Assembly (NCBI GenBank): GCA_037447655.1
Contig: JBBHKE010002081.1
Span: 94,701-158,700, forward strand
DNA from: Zygnema cylindricum
Taxonomy: Eukaryota > Streptophyta > Zygnematophyceae > Zygnematales > Zygnemataceae
Direction: 5' to 3'
Length of the DNA stretch: 64,000 nt
The notes beneath the pieces were generated by a model. The model was not told the DNA's origin. It was given only the letters and a program-made list of their open reading frames with translations, and did not search any database. Made by a program: the position numbers and the translations under genes. Of this stretch, positions 46,575 through 58,590 are shown one piece after another. Each line of letters begins with the position of its first letter. The stretch's first letter is position 1.

Positions 46575-46770
46575 TGAGATTGTAGGATCTTTGAAATAAA
46601 TAATCACAAAATTAAATCACAGAGAATTCACAAAGATACACTGATTTCATACACAGCGGAAGCTCATAGATAAAAAGAAAATTCAGCCAAAAAGGTTTAT
46701 ATGTGTTTTTGGCCAAAGCCTTTTTACATCATCTCATATTTCTCTCTTTCAATCTCTTACTCAAAAAGAT
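46575..46770 (-). repeat. LTR-like remnant, minus orientation
   Basis: Minus-strand reading gives GAGTAAGAGATTGAAAGAGAG ... GGCTTTGGCCAAAAACACATATAAACC ... AAGATCCTACA, matching 45025-45222 in order and spacing. The two face each other about 1.4 kb apart. Confidence 0.5.
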
Positions 46771-46884
46771 TAATTTCTGCAGTAGTAATCTGCAGACTAT
46801 ATACCTTCTCTAACTAGCTTACAAAGGTAACAACCAAAGCTAGCATTGCGGTAATCTTCCATCTCCTTCCTGGCAAAGAGCACT

Positions 46885-46894
46885 NNNNNNNNNN
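46885..46894. other. Assembly gap (10 N)
   Basis: Ten N characters, followed by a (GA)n microsatellite at 46901-46920. True gap size is unknown. Confidence 0.99.
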
Positions 46895-46920
46895 GTAGGT
46901 CAGAGAGAGAGAGAGAGAGA

Positions 46921-48229
46921 GTAAGTAACCTGGGTATAAGTGTTCAAGTAGTAGAAAATATAGTTAATCCCTTTGAGCGAAGCTTCAAAGTCAGGAAAAC
47001 TGGATGTTCTTGAGAGAGATTGAGAAAGTTAAGACTGATTGCTTTTAGAAGGGAGGATACGCTGGGAATTAAAAAAAAAAAATGGTGTTGATCAAATCTT
47101 CTCAGATAAATACTCTTTGGCAGTAAAATACTTTGCAGGCCTTACACACATATGCAAAAAACGGAGTCTAATGGGGTATTTGTAAATATTCTTACTTCAT
47201 TAGACAGGATAGCATGTAGATTTTGGAGACAGCTTAAATTTAGTGGGAGGGAAGTGAAATTAGCTGAAAGGGGCTCAAATGGAAACGGAATGGATTATTT
47301 TACGAGGGGCTATGAGAGAGAATGGGTGAATTGTAAGAAGGATGGGAGTAATTGGTGAAATTTTAGGAGTGAATAAAAAAATATGAAATAAATGAGGCAA
47401 AATGGGAGGGAATTGCCAAAAATCGGAAGATGCTTGCGGTAGTTAGGGGGAACTGGGAATAAATGAAGGAAATTGGGACGTATTGATCAGAAGATTGAAT
47501 TGGGACAGAAGTACTAAAGGCTTAAATTGAGAGGGAAATGGAATTGAGCGAAATCTACGAAGAAATAACAATGAAGATTGCAAAAAAAAGACATCAATAG
47601 TGAGAGTTCGGGGAGGAATTCAAAGGAAAGGAAATGAGATAGAAATGGAGAGAATAGGAAAGACTTTGGAGGGAATAACAGGCATAAGAAAGAACAATAT
47701 AGGAAGGTTCAAGCATTTTATTAATCAGAGTGAACAAGAGGGAATCAAAAGAAAACTAGAGGAAACTAGAATAACCATTGAAAGCTAATTGACAGAAAAT
47801 GGAAGAGGTTTATGGACATTGAAGTCGATTCAATGGTTTTCTCTGCAATTTAGAGGAACTTGGAATAGAGGCTCCCAATGCGCTCAGTTTCCTTACAAAC
47901 TGAAAACAACACTTTTCCAATACGTCATTTGATTCCAGCTTGCAGTCAAAATTTGAGGTAACATGTCTCAATTTGTTCTTCTCAACTTCCTCACCATATA
48001 AGTGTGAATAAATGAGACCCGATCAATTCACAAAATAACACAACAATTCAGATGATTATCATGTACTCTCTGCCCCTCCTCAATCCCTCCCTCTCTCTCT
48101 TTCTCTCTCCAATTTCTTCCCGACTCATTTTCTCAATTTTTCCATATAAATTCGAGTGAGAGACCAGATCATGTCCAAAAGACATATTCTATTCATGTAC
48201 TCATGAGAGCATACAAACAAAACAGCACA
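46921..48229. other. Intergenic, no recognisable gene
   Basis: Purine-rich sequence with short open frames (47152-47358, 47600-47788) lacking motifs. Nothing supported. Confidence 0.45.
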
Positions 48230-48663
48230 TCTCTTTTTAAACGTTGCGGGGAAAAATTAAGCTGTTTTGCAGCAAACGTCTGATATTTATCACAAAAAAA
48301 TGGATAAACCTCCTACAACAACTTAGAAAATCAATTGTATATCTACAAAAATAAATAAAGGGTTTTCTATATTGTATTGATCTGATTGGAACAGAATAAA
48401 TGAAAAAATACTTTTTTAGGCATTAGCCCTTGGATCTACAGCCCTATTTCCTGTTCCTCTAGTTAATGGATACTGCAGCCTAGTGGAACTCGAGGAGGGA
48501 AACAATTTGGCTGACAAATGGTACAGTTTTTCCAGCTGGAAACTTGAGGAAGGAGAAAATATTCATCCATCCTTCAAGTAAGCCGTAAGCCAAATGGTAG
48601 TAAGGCCCTCTTATTATACAAACAATTTATCCACACATGCCAAAGACTGCCAAGGTTGGCTCA
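48230..48663 (-). repeat. 3' flank of B12D copy 2
   Basis: Matches 36540-36931, the 3' flank of copy 1, over several hundred bases with indels. This supports a segmental duplication rather than retrocopying, because flank and intron are both retained. Confidence 0.75.
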
Positions 48664-49034
48664 TCAATGTTTCCCAACGGGCGTCAGTGGATTGGAGGTA
48701 GACTCAAAGTCGTAGAATCTCTGCAAAACAGAACAGAGTAAAATGAGTGGTTTGATAAAGAAGATAAGAATGGGAAATCAGAGAGAAATCGATTCCGAGA
48801 GAACTTAAAGCAGTAGGGGAAAAGAGCGGGAGGTGGGAGTTTTTGGAAAGCAAGAGTCTGTATCCTCACCCTGACGGTTTCCCTTAGTGGGCCGTGTTTG
48901 TAGGTGTGTCCCTGTGCCTCTGTGAGCGAGGCTCCTCCCTCCATCCTCTTCTTCTTGCTGAGAAGCACCTCCGGAGCCGTACTAAACGACCTCACACACG
49001 TGTAAGTCATGAAGCTCAGCGCCACGCTCATCAT
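48664..49034 (-). pseudogene. B12D/MLRQ-like gene, copy 2 with lost N-terminus
   Basis: Minus strand: exon 1 49034-48870, intron 48869-48721 (149 bp, GTGAGG/TTTTGCAG), exon 2 48720-48664 (RFYDFESTSNPLTPVGKH, TGA). From MMSVALSF onward the protein equals the intact copy. The first 17 residues, including the family motif RWVKPEVYPL, are replaced by sequence derived from a (GTTTCCCC)n-type minisatellite. The open frame extends upstream to 49205, so a protein with a novel N-terminus could be made. Without the conserved N-terminus I regard it as probably non-functional. Confidence 0.8.
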
Positions 49035-49048
49035 GCCAAACGGGGGCT

Positions 49049-49120
49049 TCAACGGGGAAACGGAGAAACGGGGGGGGGGAAACGGGGAAACGGGGAAACG
49101 GGGAAACGTGAAAACGGGGA
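49049..49120. repeat. Minisatellite of about 9-bp GGGGAAACG units
   Basis: Repeated CGGGGAAACGGGGAAACG on the plus strand beside the exon 1 breakpoint of B12D copy 2. A shorter array in the other orientation (CCCGTTTCCCCGTTTCCC, 54530-54563) lies right before the start codon of the intact copy. Confidence 0.85.
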
Positions 49121-49440
49121 AACGAGAATTGAGCGAGAAGGAAAATTGGAGACAGTAAAAGGTCAAATGGGAAGTGGGAAATTGGGACGGTAGGGAAGTG
49201 GACAAAAAAAAATCCTGCGGGGAAAATGATGGATGTCTTCGAAACTTGACAAATGGAAGGCAGGCGGGAAAAGATGCGTCGTTGTTTTTGGCTGTCTAGT
49301 TTTCCGCCGGCTGTTGCTTTTGTACCATTTCCCACGAGGAGAAAGGATGTACGAAAACTTGAAAAGGTTCCCAAGGTGTACGGATGACGGCAGAGCTTTC
49401 CGCCTTGCTGGTCGCCAAAGCAGCATGTGGATGCCACGCT
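49121..49440 (-). repeat. Upstream region duplicated with B12D copy 3
   Basis: Minus-strand reading matches 54200-54530: GCTGCTTTGGCGACCAGCAAGGCGG versus GCTGCGCTGGCGACCAGCGAGGCGG, followed by GTACACCTTGGGAACCTTTTC and TGGTACAAAAGCA-type segments. The duplicated unit therefore includes promoter and leader. Confidence 0.75.
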
Positions 49441-51317
49441 GGATCTATTTGGCGGTCGCGGCGGATGTTTTTATTTTTTTTGTCGGTCCGTTTTTTCACG
49501 TGGTTTGGCAAATACGAATCTTGACCGTTCAATTTTCTCGATCGGCTGACGCGGCATAAAAGTTCATCCTGTCTGGTGAAGTCATGTGCAGCAATATTGT
49601 CCACCGTCTGAGGGCAAGGTTCCATTAGGGGGAAAATGTCGTTGTTTACTGAAAGCCGTACTGTTTCGTACAGTGCCGTACCAAAGAAAAAAAAATGTCA
49701 GAAAAACAAGGCTACTGAATGAGGGATTTGATTCTCCACGTTTATGGGCGTATACGTGGACCGTCGGATGCATTTCGTCTGACACTTCCAGTTCGCAACA
49801 AGTGACCCGGAGTAGGTCAATTCTCAGCGCCTGAACGAATACCGTCGTGCCTCGTGGAAAAGTGAACAAATATCCACGACGACCGCGCGACCAGATGGGT
49901 ACACGTCGCATATGACATGTGCCTTCCGCCAGGGAGGATGCGAGGCCACCGGAAGCCGCAAGAAAATCTTTGACGGAAGATATTGTTTCACGCTTCTGTT
50001 GGTATCCACTAACCATTCTGACATTTTCGTACGCTTTTACATATCTTACGTTTCGTCCGCCCGTACATATTTAATTCAATACGTCGTACAAGTCACTTTT
50101 CACCTTTCGCTGGTACAAATATGTGGTCACAATTTGCTCTCAGAGATTCTTTGAAGATTACCAGAATCGTATTCATCTATTACGTGAACCAATCAAAATG
50201 TGCCACGCAAAACAAATGTCGGTTACTGACCCGACACAATGGAACGATCGCCTCAGTAAACGATTTTTTGACGTTTACAGAAAGCGCCTAATGGAACAAC
50301 GCTCTGAAGCATTTATTTGGATCATAGGCACGTTTGAAAAGTGAACTTTAATTGTCGGTCAAACAGTAGATACTTTTAGCCGAGTAAAACAACGTTCATT
50401 CCGATTAGTAAAATTTGTCGATTGATGAGATTTGTAGATTGATTTACGTAGCCGTCATTTTCTTTCGATGGGCATCAGTTCATTTTTACTAGAGAAGTTA
50501 TAGTACCTGAAGATCTATAACCATCTAATTTAATATTTTTTCGATATGATTCCCTAACATTTACCGATCAACATATGGCAATGCTGGGTTTGATTCATAG
50601 ATGTTCACGGCGATTAGTGCGAACGTACCGTACGTGACGAATTATACGTAACAAACGCATTGAACCTTTTGATCAAATCGCAAAAAATCGTTAATGAATT
50701 TCCTTCCGTACTATTCCGTACATAAAAAAACAAAAAACTATTACATATAACGCAGTTTGCAAGTTTTTCCCTTTAAATGAGCGGTAAGAAAATAAACAGA
50801 TTAAACTTTTATCACAAAGTTTTTAGGAATGGAATGATTTTACCAAATGGTAGTCCTGTCGTCCACCTTAAGACATGCTACGGAATGAACGCACCCGGGT
50901 TCGAATGCTATCAAGATAACATTTTTAGCAATTTCGTCTCTGTTCCATGGCGTTTTCTTTCAAAAAAAATTGAAGAAGACGCCCGTACAAATTTCAAACT
51001 GAATGCGCGAAATTATTGTGACGTCCAACGTCTCTTTTCGAAAATGTCCGTACATTTTCGATTATATAACGTAAAACTTCCGTGGTATTGCTGTTCAGTT
51101 CACTGAACAGAAAGTACCAATAAGTGCGACGCATATATCCCGTTTTATTCCGTACATATCCGTGAAAAATGTACAGTTACAGTAATTAGTTTACATGTTT
51201 CCGTAAAATTTCAATTTCAGTTTACAGTACTTGTTTTTTTACGATTTTTTCAAAAGTCACGAATTATACGTTTCAATCGCAAAAAAGGAAAAAAATCGCG
51301 CGATTTGAACAACTATG
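49441..51317. other. Intergenic, no recognisable gene
   Basis: Two weak open frames (49912-50154, 50777-51106) have no family motifs. Repeated CGTAC-rich segments and ACGAATTATACGT at about 50637 and 51252 hint at an old element, but ends are not definable. Confidence 0.4.
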
Positions 51318-51325
51318 GTTTGATT

Positions 51326-51787
51326 CATAGTTCACAAGTAGGTGAAGGTAGGCCCATACAATATGCCTATTGTACTCAAAACATCCAATATGGCCTTAAG
51401 ACCATATTGTATTGGTCGCAAAATGAAAAATAATAGTAACAGGGTTGAGTTGCACATCGATCGATAGAGAATTAAACGTCATGTCTAAATTTTGAAAAAC
51501 ATTCGGACAAATTTTTATTTTTCCGTGAGTTTTGAGGTAATTTTTATTTAAACCGTCAGATTTGGACGATCGGACGGTCGCTGATCAAAGTATCAGTCCG
51601 TGTCAGTTCGCTAAAAAAATTCGTCCGGCGGCGTGCGCTGTACTATGATGATACGTCAGATTCGTACATCCGTACAAGAGTGTGCACAACGCAAACACAT
51701 ACAGTATGCTTACTCTACGCGAGTTTTGTGCCAAGTTTTGTGCGCCTACCAAAGGCCTACCATAAAAACGCCTACTTTTGAACTATG
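51326..51787 (+). mobile_element. hAT-like non-autonomous element E2
   Basis: 462 bp with ends CATAGTTCACAAGTAGG and CCTACTTTTGAACTATG and a perfect 8-bp target duplication GTTTGATT (51318-51325, 51788-51795). Interior has CCATATTGTATTGG and GGACGATCGGACGGTCGCTG, shared with E1 and E3. No coding. Confidence 0.9.
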
Positions 51788-51795
51788 GTTTGATT

Positions 51796-53000
51796 GATGC
51801 AATCAAAGTTTACCGCCATTTTGCACATTTCAATCATTTTTTAAACCTTTTCCCTCATATTAAACTCGTTTTTGTTTCAAAAAATAAGTATGTCGGTACC
51901 TATAAAAACAACAGTTAAGCTTGATATGTGTTTTACATGATTATTAGGTTTTCTAGGTAATTACCTTCGAATAATTTGCTCTTGAGGTTATATCGTTTTA
52001 AAATACGAAATTGCAAAAAATGGAGTTTTGTGAAAACTTAATAAAGGTACTCGAGCCAAATCATTTCGATCACATCCATGTCTCCAAGTCCAATATGCCA
52101 TCAATGTATTCTAATGCATATGTTGAAATCAAATTTTGTGCATGAATAGAAAGTTAAAAGATTTCAAAACTTAAGTAGTGAATTTTACTTAGGTAGGAGG
52201 TGGGAAGGTGTAGAAAGTGCTTCGAAAGGTTATCTCATGTGGATGGAAAATTGTAAAATCCAGGCAATGGTATGCTTCTCCCGCCTTTATAGATTTAATA
52301 TTTACAATCGATTCTTAAATAAACCCTAATTTTTGTGGCCAGTTTGCAAATCTTGGTATCTATTCTATCCCTATTTCAGTGCACAAGAATTTGCAAAGAT
52401 TGTGTAGGTGGATCCCTATTCTCATCTACGCCAATGAAGGTGCTCTTCAACTGCTCAACTCTTAATTCTGCTAATAAATAACGTGCATCCTTATCACTCT
52501 TTAAAAGAGTTTTGTTCCTCTTTGATTTTTGCCTCAACATTCATCTCCATTCATATCATGTCTATGCATAGACCATAATAACTACAATGATAATGGCCAA
52601 TAATGACATGGGATATACAAAAAGATGGCACAAATTTAATGAACTTAGGGCCTTTTAAGGTTTTTTTTAACCTTTTAGCTTTAAGCGTCAATTTTCTTTT
52701 GTTTCTTTCACTTTTGACGAAAACGCCTTTATGGGCAACAACAACTACAATCATATAAACTTGATGCAATCTGCAATATGTACAAAAACTAGGGTCATTG
52801 ACGAAATATAACAACCATATAGATGAAAACCCTGTCGATTTTGAAAAATTGAACTATTCAATTGTTTTTCATTACGCAACTAGCCCATCGATACTGTAGG
52901 AGTTTAATCTTCTTTAGTTTATTACACTAAAACCAAAAGTGAATTCATAATGGAAATCTCCATAGATCATCAAGAATTGGAAGAATATCGTCCGTTTAGT
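51796..53000. other. Intergenic, no recognisable gene
   Basis: AT-rich; no coding similarity or clear repeat seen. Confidence 0.5.
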
Positions 53001-53446
53001 ATTGTTGTGTATCGACAATAAGTTTATCGCCACAACAACGATACCAATAGTTATCGGTTATCGAACGGTAAAGGATTCTGATATATCGCTCCAAGACCAA
53101 TAAATTCTTTATCTGCGATAAGTGGAAAAAATATAGTACGCTATATAATATACTGTATTATATTTTTCACTGTATATAGCATGGTATGTTAAGTGTAACA
53201 ACCTGTTCCGTACTCTGTGTGACGGAGTAACGGCAGTTCAGTACGACGAAATAAACCGTACAATTGTACAGTACGAACCGTACATTTATCGCTGATAATT
53301 ATCGGGCGATAGAAAACCGATATTATCAATATTTTATCGACGGTAACACTGGTGTCGCTATATCGTGCCAATTTATTGATTATCGGCAAGCAAAAAAAAG
53401 GTACATATCGATTAGTGGCAAAACCCTGCCGATACACAACACTGCT
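53001..53446. mobile_element. Degenerate TIR element H, possibly hAT-like
   Basis: Left AGTATTGTTGTGTATCGACA pairs with right-end AGTGTTGTGTATCGGCA on the other strand. The interior repeats CGATA/TATCG motifs and GTACTG/CAGTAC. CAGTGTTG-type ends suit hAT elements, but I see no clean 8-bp duplication, so it is old. Confidence 0.45.
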
Positions 53447-53526
53447 GTACCGATAAGGCTACATACCCAAATCCAGTTCGATTCATAAAAATAAAAGTGC
53501 ATCAACCTTTTGCCGACACTTCAAAA

Positions 53527-53983
53527 CATAGTTAAAAAGTAGGTGAAAGTAGGCCCATACAATATGCCTATTGTACGCAAAACATACAATATGACCTTCA
53601 GACCCATATTGTATTGGTCGCAAAATGAAAAAAAATAGTAGCAGGGTTGAGTTGCACATCGACCGATAGAGAATTAAATGTCATGTCTAAATTCTGAAAA
53701 ACATTCGGACAAAAAAATATTTTTCTGAGAGTTTTGAGGTATTTACTATTTAAACCGTCAGATTCGGACGATCAGACGGTCGCTGATCAAAGTAGCGATC
53801 TAAGAAGATCACGTGAAAAGCCCATAACACAGCTTACGATAAGACTATCGTCAGATTTGAACGATCGGACGGTCGCTGATCAAAGTAGTGATTTAAGAAG
53901 ATCACATGAAAAGCCCATAACACAACTTACGGTAAAGGCGCCGACCAAAGGCCTACAATAGAAACGCTTACTTTTGAACTATG
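53527..53983 (+). mobile_element. hAT-like non-autonomous element E3
   Basis: 457 bp, ends CATAGTTAAAAAGTAGG and TTACTTTTGAACTATG, flanked by exact CTTCAAAA (53519-53526, 53984-53991). It contains a 93-bp internal tandem duplication (units start at 53756 and 53849, CGTCAGATT..GACGATC). Confidence 0.9.
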
Positions 53984-53991
53984 CTTCAAAA

Positions 53992-54572
53992 GTCAAAACA
54001 AACGAGAGTGTGTCCCATCCCCGTGACTTAAAACGCACGGTCAGGATTTCTCGTCGCACTTGGGAGCAGATTCACTTTACCAAGCGCACGCTCTGTTATT
54101 CCCCAAAAGTGACTTGGACGGCTACGATGACCGAGACTCGAAAGCCATGTGATCGGGACCGGCTGACGTCATTAGCCACGTCCTGCCAAATCCGGCCAGA
54201 GTGGCACCCGCCAGTCCTGCTGCGCTGGCGACCAGCGAGGCGGAGAGCTTTCTCGTCATCCGTACTCCTTGGAACCTTTTCGTACCGACTTTATCCGCGT
54301 AGAGAATGGTACAAAAGCAGCAGCCGCGGGAAAACTCTACACCAAAAAAAACAAAAGGATCTCTTCCCGTCTACCTTCAACATTGTCATTTTTCAAGTCA
54401 ATCCACATTTTCCCCTCAGCATTTGTTTCCCGCTTCCCAACAGTCTCCCTTGTCCCACTTCCTCTTTTCCTTTGTGAATTCGAAGGACTTGCGTTTCCCA
54501 TTCCCCTTCTCTCTCCGTTACCACTTTCCCGTTTCCCCGTTTCCCCGTTTCCCCGTTTCCCCGTGCTGTGCG
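53992..54572 (+). promoter_or_regulatory. Upstream region of the intact B12D-like gene
   Basis: GC-richer than its surroundings. Holds a palindromic bZIP-type site TGACGTCA (54164-54171), a pyrimidine-rich leader, and a (CCCCGTTT)n-type array ending 10 bases before the start codon. 54200-54530 is duplicated beside copy 2, so the two copies once shared a promoter. Confidence 0.45.
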
Positions 54573-55275
<703 letters not shown>

Positions 55276-56917
55276 TTTAACTAAACTAGTGATCCTCTGA
55301 CACGTGTGTAAAATCCCTTCGTTCAAGGTTCCCTTCATGGTCTACCGTAAGTTCTTTGAGCTTTTGAAAGGATCAATTAGCTTTTCATGGCCTGAATCCT
55401 TTTAATCGCCTCCCGTTTTTTCTAGAAGCAATTTGTTCACAATTAGTGAAGGTTAAGATATTTTCTTAAAACTCTGTTACATTTTCCATTCTCCATTTGC
55501 CTCCTATTGGTCTAGTGAAAGCCCGAATCGTGTACATTTTGTTGAGGAATAAAGCACTAAGGTGTAAATTCAGAGGTTATTTTATTAATATATTAGGTCT
55601 TCGAGCTTGTTTAGACCTTTATTTACTTACGTCAATAAGTATATGTATTTACAAGGTGATGATATTTATGGATTTAATTGCATTCCGTGACAGTTTTATT
55701 GTCCTAGGGATTTTCAAAGGAAAAATACTTGGAGCTTGGAATGCTGATTTTGATGGATGCCGTGCTTGTTCACTTTATTCCCATTATGTGATATGATATA
55801 TACAATTTTTTTACCATTTTTGAATGGAAGACATCTTAAGAAAAATCCTGTGTCTTGAATCCTTAAATTAGAAGCTGTAAGTTCAATGTAGACTCATGTC
55901 ATGTCCACATTAATTATGTAGTTTAAACAACATGTGTCAAACTAATTTCAAAGAAATAAACTCCTCCCCATATTCCCCATAGAAGTATATATCCTGAAAT
56001 TCGGAGGTCAATTTACTACTTTGAGAGGACTGTCTGGAAGTTGTTTGGTTTTCACTATCACTTGATTCGATAGGTTTAGTGTGGGAAAACATTTGGAAAC
56101 GCTTGATATTGTTCTCCGTTAGAGTAGGTGTACTACAAGCAAAATACCCATATAGTACACACTGTCTTCCATTAAACCCATGATTCGTTTTGGGTCTCAG
56201 AATCTCAGCGCAAAAGTTCTTAGTATAATTTTGTTTCTTTTGAGCCGACAACTAATTTCCATCTTCTAAAGCCAGATTTCCTGTCATCTGGTTTCCTGAA
56301 ATCTGACAAGGACCCTTAAAAACCCTAAAAAGGATTACCAAATTTCTGGTTGAAACACCTTAGATCAATGAAAAAAATAATCCAGTTGTTCTGTAGGTTC
56401 CATCGAACTGGAAATCTTTATCGCAGAAATCACGATGGGTACATCTAGGAACGAGGAAAAAGGCAGGTGAAAGAAAAGCAGCTGACCTGTAAAAAAGTCT
56501 AAAGAAAGAGAAAAATCTTAGCAAAAAATAAGGGAGATGAAAACTAAAAGCACTAGAACGATGACTAGATGTGTAACTACTTCAATTCCTACGCAAAAGC
56601 AGTACCGAAAACTAAGGGCCAATCAATGCTCCTACACAGGAGCTAATTAGAAATACACAAGAGGGCCACTTAAACCTTGCAAATAAACCAGACCTACTCG
56701 AGAGCCAATGAGAGCTTTGGATTGAAATTGAGGTGGAAATACCTTTGAAACTTCTCGTTTAACGACAAAGCCTGTTTTGCCTCCGAAAACCGCTATATCA
56801 TCTCGAATTAAATCATTATCAACGTCCTCTCTCCCCTATGTGAAAAGCGGAGTCGGTGGACATACATGTCTATGGGTATACCACATACATAAGGTGGGTT
56901 GCTTTGAAGTAAAAGGT
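55276..56917. other. Intergenic, no recognisable gene
   Basis: 3' flank of the B12D-like gene. Short frames (55497-55796 plus; 55937-56251 minus) show no motif. Confidence 0.45.
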
Positions 56918-57122
56918 ACACAGCCCATCGTTATTAGCGTTAAGGATTTATTAGTTTTAGTGCAGAATTAGAATGAATCATACTGATTTAGTGCAAGGGG
57001 GCGTGTGAGATTGTAGTCAACTTCCTTAAACAATGTGGTAAACACTACTTGGTGATTTTTGACCAGAAAAAGTGTGACCGAATCAGTGTTGTTAACTCTA
57101 ATAACAATGGGCGGGGCAGTGG
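56918..57122. mobile_element. MITE G2
   Basis: Left ACACAGCCCATCGTTATTAG faces right-end ACCACTGCCCCGCCCATTGTTATTAG (opposite strand). About 205 bp with no coding. Interior GTAAACACTACTTGGTGATTTTTGACCAG resembles G3 (ACACTACTTTGGTTGCGAC...CTGGCC). Confidence 0.5.
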
Positions 57123-57660
57123 TAGCCCAAGTAGTAAACAAACAACCCATGTAAACTAAGTAGAATTTAAATGGAGTGTTGCAAAAGTAGGTATTGCTGC
57201 AAGCCATGCACCAACATCGGAGCGAAAACAATAATGAAACATGTGCTTGCAATGAACTTGTTGACACGAGAAGGGTCTTAAAAACAATGACGGCAACCGG
57301 ATAAGTTCCACGTTCTTTTACTCGCGAGTGACTTCTAGTGGTAAGAGACGAGGAAGCTCTAGGGCTTTCGGTGGTGAAAGCCAATCAGTAAAGTACAGTG
57401 ATACTAAATCTTGAATTTATTAAAAAGCGCGATGATAAACCATCTGAGTCCATGGGAACAAAAAGGGGCGACAATGCTAAAACTGAAAAGCTACATGTGG
57501 AGGGAGGCAAGCAAAAAGGAGCAAGGCAAAAGCAACGAACACACAAAAAAAGACAGTGATAGTTAAAATGTCAACGAGTTTCCGGCTCATATAGAAACAC
57601 TATAAGTTAGGATGGGAGTGTCATCTCCCAAGAAGAGTGATGTAAATATGGAAACCACTA
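57123..57660. other. Intergenic, no recognisable gene
   Basis: Between G2 and G3; nothing identifiable. Confidence 0.4.
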
Positions 57661-57861
57661 CACTGCCCAATGTTATTCTCGTCAGTAACACTACTTTGGT
57701 TGCGACATTTTCTGGCCAAAAATCACAAAATAGTGTTAAAACCACTATTTAAGGACATGGACTACAATCTGCCAAGTCTCCTTTCACTAAATTTATTTTT
57801 AATTATGATTTCACATTAACGTTGAAAAACTGTAACACTAATAACGATGGGTGGTGCAGTG
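57661..57861. mobile_element. MITE G3
   Basis: CACTGCCCAATGTTATT on the left faces CACTGCACCACCCATCGTTATTAGTGTTA read from the right. 201 bp, same end family as G2 and G1. I see no convincing target duplication. Confidence 0.55.
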
Positions 57862-58199
57862 CCTAACTCCAAAAGAGTGTCGCGAGCAGCCGAGGGAATA
57901 AATCGTCTAATTTTCAGTTTCCCTTTGCCATCCCTTTTTGTTTGGTTTCCATGTATTAAAGATGGTTTACCAACGCGCTTTCGTGGTTGAGTCATGCCTT
58001 AACATGCATGATGTAAATGGTCAAGTACTTTACGAATCGCTAACATATGAAGAATGTGCTACTGTTAATAATTTAGTCTCCAGTCTAAATAAAGTGAACG
58101 AGCTGAGCTGCAAAAAGAATTAACGTTAAGTTAAATGATGATTAACACTAAAATAACTATTTTGGAACATTAAAAATAAACTAGGAGTTATAGCTAGTT

Positions 58200-58590
58200 T
58201 TCCTGAGGATAGTTATCCTTTGGGACCGGCGCCCGACGTAATCGCCGGTCTTCTTGGTGTTCTCTGCAGCACTGTTGTGGCAAAAGGACAAAGCGACAAG
58301 GCGCATTGCAAGCGGCCGCTGGTCGCAGTCCCAAAGCGACGAAGGAGCAGAGGTCTGGAGGACGGGATGCACATTGTGGCAAAAACAAAGCACAAGCGAC
58401 GACGTGCATCCGCCAGAGGCTGCGCAACAAAGGCGCGTAGCAAGGTCAAACGTTAGAGGTCCGAAGGACCGAAGGCTTGAGCGAGTGAAGAAGTAGCACT
58501 ATCGGGCTAAGGCCGAAGGGGTGTTTCGCACGCGACTTCAACGAAGGCTTGGCCGAAGGTCTCGAGTGACGAAAGAGTAGCAAAGAAGAA
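58200..58590. other. GC-rich island with multi-frame open sequence
   Basis: Abrupt GC rise with several overlapping open frames on both strands (58194-58496) and repeated words (GTGGCAAAA.., AAGCGAC, CTTCGGCC on the minus strand). No protein family recognised. It could be part of a retroelement LTR or leader. Confidence 0.35.

Noticed and set aside
50777-51106. 109-residue open frame as a possible gene
   Set aside because: No family motif, AT-rich codons, no splice or promoter context; length is within chance for this composition.
58194-58496. Several overlapping 70-80 residue frames on both strands
   Set aside because: Openness in many frames follows from GC-rich composition; no motif or start context favours one.
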